64,000 nucleotides of DNA from a bacterium (lineage in GTDB: Bacteria; Vulcanimicrobiota; Xenobia; Xenobiales; Xenobiaceae). The DNA lies in assembly GCA_030535355.1 (NCBI GenBank), contig JAUNIO010000009.1, positions 1-64,000 on the forward strand, in the 5' to 3' direction. The translations under genes were made by a program, and so were the position numbers. Every line of letters begins with the position of its first letter. Position 1 is the stretch's first letter. Shown here one piece after another: positions 33,747 through 41,454 of this stretch. The notes beneath the pieces are model-generated. The model was not told the origin of the DNA. It saw only the letters and a list, made by a program, of their open reading frames with translations, and searched no databases.

Positions 33747-34763
33747 ATGTTACGCGCAGTTATCAATAATAAGCAAAACGCGGTAGTAGAGGAAGTTCCC
33801 CTGCCCCAGCCCCAGGATAACGAAATAGTCATCAAGATCGCCAGCGCTTTAACCTGCGGCAGCGATAAAATATCTTGGTGCAGCGGTACGCGCCTGGCTA
33901 TAGGACGAGAATTCTCTGGTACCGTTCACGCAGTGGGCGCGAACGTTCACAAGTTTCAAGTAGGTCAGGCTGTCATGACAACATGCTGCAGCAGCTGCCA
34001 CAAATGCGATTATTGCCTGCGCGGCAAGGAAAGCTACTGTGCCAATTTTGATGATCACAGCGCCATACACGGAATCGCCCAATTTGTACTTTTGCCCGCC
34101 GATGTAGTCGCGTATAATACCTTCCTTAAGCCCGATTCCCTGAGCTTTACGCAAGCTGCTTTCCTAGAACCTTTATCGTTGGTAATGCACAGCTTAAATC
34201 AGCTCACCATTCACAATGAGGACACTGTAGTAATATTAGGCAGCGGGGCCCTAGGGCTGCTGCAGCTGCTGGCCATCAAAGCCACCGCTTCCCCTCAGCG
34301 CATTATCCTGGTCGACACAGAGAACCATTCCCTATATTTAGCCCGCCAATTGGGAGCTGATCATACTGTCAATTCCCACGAAGAGAACCTCCAGGAAGCC
34401 ATAAAGCGCTACACCCAGAACTACGGTGCCCAAATAATTATCGACAATGCCAATGTCCCCGAATCTTGGGACTGTATGCTCAGCCTGGCTTCTAAAGCGG
34501 CCACCCTGCTGACCTGCGGCGGCTGCCCCAGTGAACACCTGCTGCAGCTAGATGCTACCAGAGTGCATTACGACCAGATGACCATACTCGGTGCCTGTAA
34601 TTACAGCAGTCAAGATGTTGCCCAAGCGCAGCGCTTACTCGCAAGCGGCGCTCTCGATCCTCAGCCTCTAGTAACAGCCAGCCTGCCTTTAACAGATATA
34701 AACAAGGCCTTCCAGGAGCTTTCTTTAGGTGAAGCCATTAAATTTGCCATAATACCAAATTAA
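33747..34763 (+). CDS. Medium-chain dehydrogenase/reductase with altered catalytic zinc site
   Basis: A 338-residue member of the zinc-dependent alcohol/sorbitol dehydrogenase superfamily. The structural-zinc cysteines are intact (Cys84, 87, 90 and 98 in CHKCDYCLRGKESYC), and the catalytic cysteine is in TCGSD (Cys37). The usual GHE of the catalytic site is GRE (53-55), so the zinc-binding histidine is an arginine. The nucleotide motif is LGSGALGLLQ. Substrate unknown; loss of the histidine may change or abolish metal binding. A probable ribosome site (taggag) precedes ATG 33747. A second, complete dehydrogenase lies downstream. Confidence 0.8.
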   Translation: MLRAVINNKQNAVVEEVPLPQPQDNEIVIKIASALTCGSDKISWCSGTRLAIGREFSGTVHAVGANVHKFQVGQAVMTTCCSSCHKCDYCLRGKESYCANFDDHSAIHGIAQFVLLPADVVAYNTFLKPDSLSFTQAAFLEPLSLVMHSLNQLTIHNEDTVVILGSGALGLLQLLAIKATASPQRIILVDTENHSLYLARQLGADHTVNSHEENLQEAIKRYTQNYGAQIIIDNANVPESWDCMLSLASKAATLLTCGGCPSEHLLQLDATRVHYDQMTILGACNYSSQDVAQAQRLLASGALDPQPLVTASLPLTDINKAFQELSLGEAIKFAIIPN

Positions 34764-34786
34764 CATTAAGGTTATGTTAATTTGGT
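34754..34786. promoter_or_regulatory. Perfect 13-bp inverted repeat over the dehydrogenase stop codon
   Basis: ACCAAATTAACAT (34754-34766) is exactly complementary to 34774-34786, with a 7-base loop, and spans the stop codon at 34761. No U run follows. It may be an RNA hairpin that protects or attenuates between the two dehydrogenase genes, or an operator. Confidence 0.45.
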
Positions 34787-34878
34787 AAGATAAATTGAGA
34801 TATTTTATGATCCATGCTGTGACGGCATGATTTTGCATTTTCCTGAGATTGACACAAGTAGGATTATTAGGAGGTCCT

Positions 34879-35925
34879 ATGGATATTCCCCAAACTATGC
34901 TGGTTTCCAAAGCTTATGACTACGATAAGTTCGTGTTAGAAGAGATGGAAACCCCTATCCCGGGTCCGCGTGAAGCCTTGGTAAAAGTACACACCTTAGG
35001 AGTGTGCACCGGAGATGTCACCCCGTGGTATGTACACAAAAAATGTCCCACCGTTCTAGGGCACGAACCCGCCGGCGAAATAGCGGCTTTAGGCTCAGAA
35101 GTAAATCATCTGAAAATAGGCGATCGCGTGTATTTTCATCACCACGCTCCCTGTGGGACCTGCCATTATTGCCGCCACGGCAATTACTCCATGTGTTCCA
35201 CCTGGCGTCAGGCCAAGCTAGTGCCCGGAGGAGCCGCGCAGTACTGTTTAGTTCCCGAAAACAATCTTTACAAAGACACTTGGGTACTGCCAAGCAATAT
35301 GAGCTATGACGACGGTACGCTAATCGAGCCTGTCGCCTGTGTAGTCCGAGCCTTCCGCAGAGCGCGTATGACCCCCGGCGACACTGTGGCTGTTATGGGC
35401 TTAGGAGTTATGGGGCAAATGATGGTAATCTTGGCCAAATATTATGGTGCCAAATGCGTCGTCGCCTCTGATAAAGTACCATACCGCTTAGAAAAGGCCA
35501 AATCATTTGGTGTAGATCGCGCTGTAGATTTTACCAAGGAATCTTTCCCGGAAGCAGTTTTTGCAGCTACCGAAGGCCGGGGCGCTGATATAGTCATGGT
35601 CTGCCCCACCAATGCCGCTGCCATGCTCGAAGGTATTGAATGCGCTGGGCGCGCTTCTAGAGTGCTGATGTTCATGGGTCCCAAACCTGGCACGCCGATG
35701 ACAGTCGATATGAACAAAATCTATTTTGACGAAATAGATTTAATTTCCAGCTATTCTAGCGGACCACGCGAAAGCCGCGAAGCCATGTGGCTGATCAGCG
35801 AAGGTTATTGTACGGCTAAACAGCTGGTAACGCACCGCTTCCCGCTCAGCCAGATGCAGGAGGCCGTCGAACTGACCCGCAAAGCCGGAGAATCTCTAAA
35901 AGTGCTGATTGATATTCCCCACTAA
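34879..35925 (+). CDS. Zinc-dependent medium-chain dehydrogenase
   Basis: A 348-residue NAD(P)-dependent alcohol/polyol dehydrogenase. It has the catalytic set Cys43 (GVCTGD), GHE at 61-63 and Glu in LIEPVAC. The structural-zinc cysteines are Cys92, 95, 98 and 106 (CGTCHYC...C), and the Rossmann motif is VMGLGVMGQ. It resembles sorbitol/threonine dehydrogenases, but the substrate is not readable. ATG 34879 directly follows AGGAGG with a 4-base spacer; the upstream frame extension is unlikely. It probably forms a unit with the dehydrogenase at 33747, 115 bases before it. Confidence 0.85.
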   Translation: MDIPQTMLVSKAYDYDKFVLEEMETPIPGPREALVKVHTLGVCTGDVTPWYVHKKCPTVLGHEPAGEIAALGSEVNHLKIGDRVYFHHHAPCGTCHYCRHGNYSMCSTWRQAKLVPGGAAQYCLVPENNLYKDTWVLPSNMSYDDGTLIEPVACVVRAFRRARMTPGDTVAVMGLGVMGQMMVILAKYYGAKCVVASDKVPYRLEKAKSFGVDRAVDFTKESFPEAVFAATEGRGADIVMVCPTNAAAMLEGIECAGRASRVLMFMGPKPGTPMTVDMNKIYFDEIDLISSYSSGPRESREAMWLISEGYCTAKQLVTHRFPLSQMQEAVELTRKAGESLKVLIDIPH

Positions 35926-35971
35926 CTTTATTCCGTTTATATTCCGTTCCAAAAATACTGCCGCTTAACCT

Positions 35972-36030
35972 ATTGTCGTTTAGTAAGCGATCAGCTAACT
36001 AGCGAACTATCTGACTCCCCCTAAAAAATG
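35972..36030 (-). mobile_element. Family A fragment (right end)
   Basis: In reverse orientation: a decayed terminal repeat (attgtcgtttagtaag), the hairpin GATCAGCTAAC region, and tctgactccccctaaa. It then jumps at the internal site straight to aaatgacattg, the end of another CAAT-ended element. It looks like a deletion between nested elements. Confidence 0.6.
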
Positions 36031-36150
36031 ACATTGCCATTTAACCGAGTTAGTGTTGAGCGAACAAGCTATCGTTTGCACCAGCTTCCGCATTGGAGAT
36101 GCTTCGCACAGTTCAGAAGCTTCTTCCGCGGAGCTGGTGCTCACTTTAGG
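36031..36150 (-). mobile_element. Family B fragment, copy B3 (diverged)
   Basis: ccatttaaccgagttagtgt then gcgaacaagctatcgtttgc matches the reverse complement of the right end of B2. It decays after about 60 bp. It abuts the 3' end of the pseudopilin gene. Confidence 0.5.
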
Positions 36151-36152
36151 AG

Positions 36153-36584
36153 TTATTCCAACGAACGCTCAATTAAACCACAAGAGGGCGAATACTGGGG
36201 ATATCCCGCTTCTAAACCACAGGCCTCGTGATTGGCGACATTAGCTCCGCAATAGATGGTATATGAATCGTAATTTGGCGAAAATTCCATGCGATAATGC
36301 TGATTGCAGGTCGGGCAAGTAGGCATAGATTTCATGTACTTCATAATGTTGGTATGCCACTGGCGAAATCCCGCAGCTCCACCCGGCATATAACTGCCTT
36401 CTTTGGCCGCCATAGTCTCAATTGCGGTAGCCATAGTTTTCATATTGCTCTCACAGGCACGCAGCTGAGATTGAGCGCGCGCATGCATATAATTAGGTAT
36501 AAGAATACTCAATAAAGCGGCAATAATGGCAATAACCAGCAGGATTTCTATCAAGGTAAAACCGCGTACAGGACGCATCAGCAT
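36153..36584 (-). CDS. Type IV pilin-like / type II secretion pseudopilin
   Basis: A 143-residue prepilin-like protein. The class III leader MLMRPVRG precedes the cleavage point before FTLIEILLVIAIIAALLSIL, with the conserved Glu at +5 of the mature protein. The C-terminal part contains two CxxC-like pairs (PTCPTCN and later cysteines) and an aromatic-rich end, as in uncharacterised GspG/GspH-like pilins. ATG 36584 is chosen because GAAGGG lies about 11 bases upstream. It stands alone between repeat-rich gaps. It is likely processed by a prepilin peptidase outside the window and may serve the pilT-powered system. Confidence 0.85.
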   Translation of the reverse strand: MLMRPVRGFTLIEILLVIAIIAALLSILIPNYMHARAQSQLRACESNMKTMATAIETMAAKEGSYMPGGAAGFRQWHTNIMKYMKSMPTCPTCNQHYRMEFSPNYDSYTIYCGANVANHEACGLEAGYPQYSPSCGLIERSLE

Positions 36585-36751
36585 AGTATTCGTTTCCCTT
36601 CTAAATAAAAGCATAGCAAATCATTAGCATGCCTTTTTTTGCAAACGTTATAAATATAATATAGCAGCTACAAATCCTGCAGTTTAAGACATATATTTAA
36701 GCACAGCGCAAACGTCCATCCTACGTATCACCATAATACTAGCTTGACACG

Positions 36752-36810
36752 CATGTCATTTAGTTAGCGATCAGCTAACCTGCAAACTATCTGACTCCCC
36801 CTAAAGGATG
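36752..36810 (-). mobile_element. Family A copy A9, right-end part (split by A10)
   Basis: Reverse orientation: catgtcatttagttag, hairpin GTTAGC-GATCA-GCTAAC, ctatctgactccccctaaaggatg. It is interrupted after ctaaaggatg (36801-36810) by A10 and resumes at 37036. Confidence 0.88.
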
Positions 36811-37035
36811 TAATATCATTTAGTTAGCGATCAGCTAACTTGCAAAACTATCTGACTCCCCCTAAAGGATGGGAGGGGGAGAAGTCGCGAATGCGACAGA
36901 GGGGGTGCCCAAGACTGTTGGGGAATCGAGGTTTAGCTTATGTTATAGGCTAGCTTGTACCCGGGCATAAACGTGGCGATAGTTGTATATGAGTCAACAT
37001 TCCCAATGTCATTGAGCCTTAACTAAATGACATTG
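36811..37035 (-). mobile_element. Family A copy A10 (intact, inserted in A9)
   Basis: A 225-bp element from TAATATCATTTAGTTA to taactaaatgacattg. It is flanked by exact 10-bp direct repeats CTAAAGGATG (36801-36810 and 37036-37045) and lies inside a second family A copy of the same orientation. Its own CTAAAGGATGG site is uninterrupted. The hairpins are GTTAGC-GATCA-GCTAAC, GTCGC-GAAT-GCGAC and AATGTCATT/AATGACATT. Confidence 0.92.
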
Positions 37036-37209
37036 CTAAAGGATGGGAGGGGGAGATGTCGCGGCTGCGACAGAGGGGATGCCCAAGACTGTTGGGGAAT
37101 CGAGGTTTAGCGTGTGTTATATGCTTGCTTGTGCGCGGGTATGAACGTGACGGTAATTGTATATGAGTCAACATTTCCAATGTCATTGAACCTTAAGTTA
37201 ACGACATTG
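37036..37209 (-). mobile_element. Family A copy A9, left-end part
   Basis: Continues A9 from the duplicated ctaaaggatg (37036-37045) to ...taagttaacgacattg. Its mid hairpin is GTCGC-GGCT-GCGAC. With 36752-36810 it makes a complete 223-bp element once A10 and one 10-bp repeat are removed. Confidence 0.88.
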
Positions 37210-37214
37210 GAATG

Positions 37215-37240
37215 TTGACACTAATAATTCTTAGTGTCAA
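37215..37240. repeat. Perfect 10-bp inverted repeat
   Basis: TTGACACTAA pairs exactly with TTAGTGTCAA across 6 bases, five bases after the end of A9 and upstream of the beta-propeller gene. It is possibly an operator or an older element end. Confidence 0.4.
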
Positions 37241-37276
37241 ATTAGCTCATTTCTAAGAAAAGGTGAACTTATCTGT

Positions 37277-37329
37277 TACACGAACGAATTACAAGAACGA
37301 AGTACACGAACGAAAGTACACGAACGAAG
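37277..37329. repeat. Four tandem 13-14-bp direct repeats
   Basis: Units tacacgaacgaat, tacaagaacgaag, tacacgaacgaaag and tacacgaacgaag lie head to tail, 48 bases upstream of the TTG start of the beta-propeller gene. Helical phasing is not a clean 10-11 bp. Confidence 0.75.
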
Positions 37330-37376
37330 TAAGTTAAGATTTACCTGCGTCAATTTGGTGAGGAGGATGCCCGGCC

Positions 37377-38366
37377 TTGCGCATAACCTTAGGAACTGAT
37401 CAGGGCACTGTTATTCTAGAAAGCAGAACCAATGCCGGTTTGTTAGCCTGGACATTCGTTTCCCGCGCACAGCAGGGACGGCAAATTCGCTGTCTCATTC
37501 AAGGGGCAAATAATTCCATTTTGGCCACCGGAAATCATGGCGTAGTGTATAAAACTAAAGATTATCATAATTGGATGGCTTCAACGGAAGGCCTGGAAGG
37601 CCAAAGCATTACTTCAATCGGCGTTCACCCTTTAGCTTCTCATATCATGTACGCTGGCACTACACCTCCCAATCTATATTTCAGCGATACAGCAGGCTTG
37701 CGCTGGCGGCATTTAGACAGTTTTAATCAGCTTCCCGAAGCAGAGCAGTGGCGGTATCCTTTGCCGCCTTACCGCGCTAAAATTACCGGATTGCTATTTC
37801 ATCCCCATTACTCCGATATAGTATTGGCCTCGATCGCCTGCGGTGGGCTTTTAGGCAGCCTAGACTGCGGTATCAGCTGGATGGAGCGCCCTCTCGGATT
37901 AGAACGCGAAATCAATGCCATAAACCTTCATCCTGCGCTCCCCAACCGCATTTTTGCCGCCACAGCTACTGGTATTTATCGTTCTGACGACATAGGTTCC
38001 AGCTGGACTCTGCTAGACAGAGGAATTCCATATTCTTATGCCCGCTGTTCTGTTATCTCCCCTGAAGAACCCAATTTCATCATGGCCTGCGTAAGCCAAT
38101 CGCGGGACAGTTCCATCCAGCAGACTATGATATGCTCTGCCGACGGAGGAGATACCTGGGAAATATGCTCCAATGGCCTGCCCGATTTTACGACGCAAAT
38201 CATCACGTGCTTAGATGCTGCAGGCAAAGATTGCTTTGCCATCGGAACATCTAAAGGCAACGTCTATCTCACCGCCAACAGAGGTAAATTCTGGCAGCAT
38301 GTACATCGCGACATAGCTCCCGTTAATGCGATTTTGCTGCAAAACACCTCTGAAGGCACTTTATAG
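37377..38366 (+). CDS. BNR/Ycf48-like beta-propeller protein
   Basis: A 329-residue protein made of repeated SxDxGxxW-type Asp-box units typical of a sialidase-like or Ycf48-like propeller. Examples are FSDTAGLRWRHL, GSLDCGISWMERP, YRSDDIGSSWTLLD, CSADGGDTWEIC and LTANRGKFWQHV. No signal peptide is evident, so it is likely cytoplasmic or exported by another route. No catalytic glycosidase residues can be assigned. It begins at TTG 37377 with AGGAGG about ten bases upstream; an ATG three codons before is in another frame. A run of four 13-bp repeats precedes it. Confidence 0.78.
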   Translation: MRITLGTDQGTVILESRTNAGLLAWTFVSRAQQGRQIRCLIQGANNSILATGNHGVVYKTKDYHNWMASTEGLEGQSITSIGVHPLASHIMYAGTTPPNLYFSDTAGLRWRHLDSFNQLPEAEQWRYPLPPYRAKITGLLFHPHYSDIVLASIACGGLLGSLDCGISWMERPLGLEREINAINLHPALPNRIFAATATGIYRSDDIGSSWTLLDRGIPYSYARCSVISPEEPNFIMACVSQSRDSSIQQTMICSADGGDTWEICSNGLPDFTTQIITCLDAAGKDCFAIGTSKGNVYLTANRGKFWQHVHRDIAPVNAILLQNTSEGTL

Positions 38367-38472
38367 CCCTTCGGCGCGGTTTTCTACCGCGTCTGACCTA
38401 ACAGCCGCGCAGAACATTACGGCTCACGGCTGCTACCGCATAAATTATCGTAAAGGAAATAAAGCAAACAAT

Positions 38473-39705
38473 ATGTCTATCTTGCGTCCCTTCCGCGCTT
38501 TGCGCCCCACTCCAGAACGCGTTGCCGAGGTAGCTGCAGTTCCCTACGACGTAGTTGACCGCAAAGAAGCCTTCGAGCTGGCTCACGGTAAGCCCCTGAG
38601 TTTTTTGCACGTATCCCGCGCTGAAATTGACTTGCCGTCAGACGTCGATCCCTACGACCAGCAAGTATATGCGCAAGCTGCCAAAAATTTAGCCCATCTC
38701 ATCAGCCAGGGCGTGCTCATCGCTGATAGCGAACCTGCAGTATATGTCTATCAGCTGCAAATGGGGGAACACATTCAGACAGGCATAGCCGCTACATTTT
38801 CAGTTGATGAATACGACAGCGGTCAAATAAAAAAGCACGAAAAGACCCGCAAAGCCAAAGAAGATGATCGCACCAACCATATTATTACGACCAAAGCTCA
38901 GACAGGGCCCGTCTTCTTAACCTACCGGGCTGTACCAGAGATCGACAGCCTTGTGACCAAGATCACTCAAACCGAGCCGCTGTATAATTTTACCGCCGAA
39001 GATGGCATCCGCCATACGGCCTGGAAAGTTACCGACTGCGAAGCGCTAGTAAAAGCCTTTGCCGAAAAAGTGCCGGTGCAATATATAGCTGACGGACACC
39101 ACCGCGCTGCCAGTGCCAGCCGCACCCGTGCGAAATTACGCGATGAAGCCTCAGAATGGACAGGAAACGAATCGGCTAATTACTTCCTGGCGGTAACCTT
39201 CCCCGACAATCAGCTGAAGATTTTGGCTTATAACCGCGTAGTCGCCGACCTGCAGGGCCGCAGTGCTGCAGAGATGTTAGCAGCCATAAAAACCGTCGTT
39301 CCCATTCGGGACAATGCTCCCGCGGAGCCTTCTCAAGACGGGCATGTCAGCATGTATTTGGATCACCAGTGGTATGACCTCGATCTCCATGAGCTGAAAA
39401 ACAAAGCAGCGACTCCCGCTGATAAATTAGACGCCGCCGTACTGCAGGAAAATGTGCTGGCCCCCCTGCTCGGCATTGGCGATCCGCGCACCGATGAGCG
39501 CATCGACTTTGTGGGCGGCATTCGGGGAACCGGCGAATTGGTCAAACGCGTCGATTCCGGCAAAATGGCTATAGCTTTCTCTATGCGTCCCGTTTCTCTG
39601 GGAGAACTCATGGATATTGCCGACGCAGGACAGATCATGCCCCCTAAGAGCACCTGGTTCGAACCCAAACTGCGCGATTCTATCGTCAACCACGATCTGC
39701 GCTAA
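38473..39705 (+). CDS. DUF1015 family protein
   Basis: A 410-residue protein of the widespread uncharacterised DUF1015 family. Recognised segments are LRPFRALRPTPERVAEVAAVPYDVV at the start, FLHVSRAEIDLP, IKKHEKTRKAKEDDR, the conserved YIADGHHRAASASR (about 213-226) and FVGGIRGTGELVKRVDSG. The ADGHHR motif resembles a metal or nucleotide site. Family members often lie beside serine-synthesis genes, but none is here. The open frame extends 49 codons upstream and overlaps the beta-propeller gene. ATG 38473 (MSILRPFRALRP) matches the family start and is used. Confidence 0.88.
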   Translation: MSILRPFRALRPTPERVAEVAAVPYDVVDRKEAFELAHGKPLSFLHVSRAEIDLPSDVDPYDQQVYAQAAKNLAHLISQGVLIADSEPAVYVYQLQMGEHIQTGIAATFSVDEYDSGQIKKHEKTRKAKEDDRTNHIITTKAQTGPVFLTYRAVPEIDSLVTKITQTEPLYNFTAEDGIRHTAWKVTDCEALVKAFAEKVPVQYIADGHHRAASASRTRAKLRDEASEWTGNESANYFLAVTFPDNQLKILAYNRVVADLQGRSAAEMLAAIKTVVPIRDNAPAEPSQDGHVSMYLDHQWYDLDLHELKNKAATPADKLDAAVLQENVLAPLLGIGDPRTDERIDFVGGIRGTGELVKRVDSGKMAIAFSMRPVSLGELMDIADAGQIMPPKSTWFEPKLRDSIVNHDLR

Positions 39706-39728
39706 AACGCTTATAGTTTCTCCGGCTT

Positions 39729-39767
39729 AGCCTCGGCGCTCAAACAGCAGCCGAGGCTGTCCGTTTT
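39729..39767. terminator. Terminator between convergent DUF1015 and AAA genes
   Basis: AGCCTCGGC (39729-39737) and GCCGAGGCT (39750-39758) form a 9-bp GC-rich stem with a 12-base loop, followed by ccgtttt on the plus strand. Confidence 0.75.
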
Positions 39768-41238
39768 AAGACGCGCTCCTAGCCCGAGCCGCCGCCCATT
39801 CGCGCAGAGCCTGCACTTCCTCGCGCCGTGTCCGCGACAAAGGCACTGTTTGGCGCAGCGCGGCCAAAATATGCTCATTCTGCAAATCGCGTCTTTCGTC
39901 AAAAGCCTCGTACAGAGCTGCGACAATAGCCTGTTCTATTTCCGAGCCGCTGAAGCCCTCGCTGGCCAGAGCCAGATTATCCAAAGCAAAAAGAGCAGGA
40001 TTGCGCCGCCGCTTGGCCAGATGGATGGCAAATATTTCCGCCCGCTCCTGCGCTGATGGCAAATCCACGAAAAAGGTTTCGTCCAAACGGCCCTTGCGCA
40101 GCAGTTCGGGAGGCAGAGAAGATATATCATTGGCCGTAGCAATAACAAAGACCCCGTCTTTTTTTTCCTGTAGCCAGGTCAAAAAAGTAGCTAAAATGCG
40201 CGAAGATGTGCCTCCGTCGCTTTCGGAACCGCGGCTTCCGGCAAAGGCCTTTTCAATTTCATCTATCCACAAAACGCAGGGGGCAATCGATTCCGCCATC
40301 TTGATAGCCTCGCGCATATTGCTTTCCGAAGAGCCTATCAGACTGGTAAACAGGCGCCCTACATCGAGACGCAGAATGGGCATTTGCCAGGCCGCGCTCA
40401 CCGCTTTGGCGCATAGGCTTTTACCGCAGCCCTGTACCCCCAGCAAAAGTACCCCGCGAGGCGCAGGCAATCCAAAATCCCGGGCCTCTTGAGTGAACGC
40501 CAAAGTGCGTTTATTGACCCAGGATTTCAATCCCTTCAATCCCCCGACTGCCTGCATACCCGTACAGCCTTCAATATATTCCAGCAGCCCGCCCTTGCGA
40601 ATGGTCTGCTTTTTCTCCTCCAGCACGGCCGCCACAGTTTCCGCCCCTAAACGGCCACAGGTTATCAAAGCCCGCGCCAGCGCATTTTCTGCCTCGCGGC
40701 GGGTCAGCCCCAGAGCAGCCTGAGCTAACTGTTCGCGCACTTCCGTAGGCAAGGCAGCAGCCCCCGGCAATTCCGCCTGTACTTCATCGAGGAGCCGCTC
40801 CAGTTCCTGTTGGGTCGGACGGGGAAAATCAAAAACCGTGACTTCTTTATCCAGGCCTTGCGGCAAATCGTGGACAGTTTCCAGCATAAAAATCGTTTTA
40901 GGGCTGGACTGCAGGGCCATGGCTGTCTCTTTGAGCTGGCGCATAATTACTTTATCGCTCAAAAAAGGGCGCAAATCCTTAAATAAGTACAAAGCCGGCC
41001 GTTCTTGTTTCAGAGCTTCGCTGAGAGCGATCTTGGGATCGACGGTACTGCTCGATCTAGAGGTAAGCAAAGCATCGTCATACAGCCCGCGCACGGCGGA
41101 CCAGCAACAAAAACGCTTGCCCAAGGCAGCCGCCAAACGGCGCAAACATTCTTCCACGCGTTCTTCTTCAGAAGAGACTATTTCCACCAGCGAATAGCGG
41201 GCACGAATCATTATTTCCAGTTCAGCGTCTGGAGACAT
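39766..41238 (-). CDS. Ycf46-like AAA+ ATPase
   Basis: A 490-residue protein with an N-terminal AAA-like non-catalytic region (about 1-210) and a C-terminal AAA+ module. It has Walker A GVQGCGKS (267-274), Walker B WIDEIEKA (324-331), sensor-1 VIATAND and the arginine-finger region ELLRKGRLDETFFVDLP. This layout matches the Ycf46 family of cyanobacteria, chloroplasts and some other bacteria. The cellular role is not settled. ATG 41238 follows AAAGGA by six bases; an upstream ATG would add ten residues without a ribosome site. Confidence 0.87.
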   Translation of the reverse strand: MSPDAELEIMIRARYSLVEIVSSEEERVEECLRRLAAALGKRFCCWSAVRGLYDDALLTSRSSSTVDPKIALSEALKQERPALYLFKDLRPFLSDKVIMRQLKETAMALQSSPKTIFMLETVHDLPQGLDKEVTVFDFPRPTQQELERLLDEVQAELPGAAALPTEVREQLAQAALGLTRREAENALARALITCGRLGAETVAAVLEEKKQTIRKGGLLEYIEGCTGMQAVGGLKGLKSWVNKRTLAFTQEARDFGLPAPRGVLLLGVQGCGKSLCAKAVSAAWQMPILRLDVGRLFTSLIGSSESNMREAIKMAESIAPCVLWIDEIEKAFAGSRGSESDGGTSSRILATFLTWLQEKKDGVFVIATANDISSLPPELLRKGRLDETFFVDLPSAQERAEIFAIHLAKRRRNPALFALDNLALASEGFSGSEIEQAIVAALYEAFDERRDLQNEHILAALRQTVPLSRTRREEVQALREWAAARARSAS

Positions 41239-41454
41239 AACTATTCCTTTCTCGATATGTCTTGGCATGTCTCGACAGTTCTCGACAGCAGCAGTTTATT
41301 GATTCTAAAGCATGGCTCATTTCCTAACACCTGCTTTGCCCATCTTGCGTGCAGAGCAAAATGCAGGCGGGAAATAAAAATATGAAATAGAAGTTTTTGT
41401 ATTTGCTGTTATAACCACAGCAGTTTATTACACTGATTATTGAGGAGTTTCCTT

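Noticed and set aside
37277-37329. Tandem repeats considered as a CRISPR array
   Set aside because: Units are 13-14 bp with no spacers, and no cas genes are in the window.
38326-38472. Upstream extension of the DUF1015 gene overlapping the beta-propeller gene
   Set aside because: The extension has no family similarity, and MSILRPFRALRP at 38473 matches the usual start of the family.
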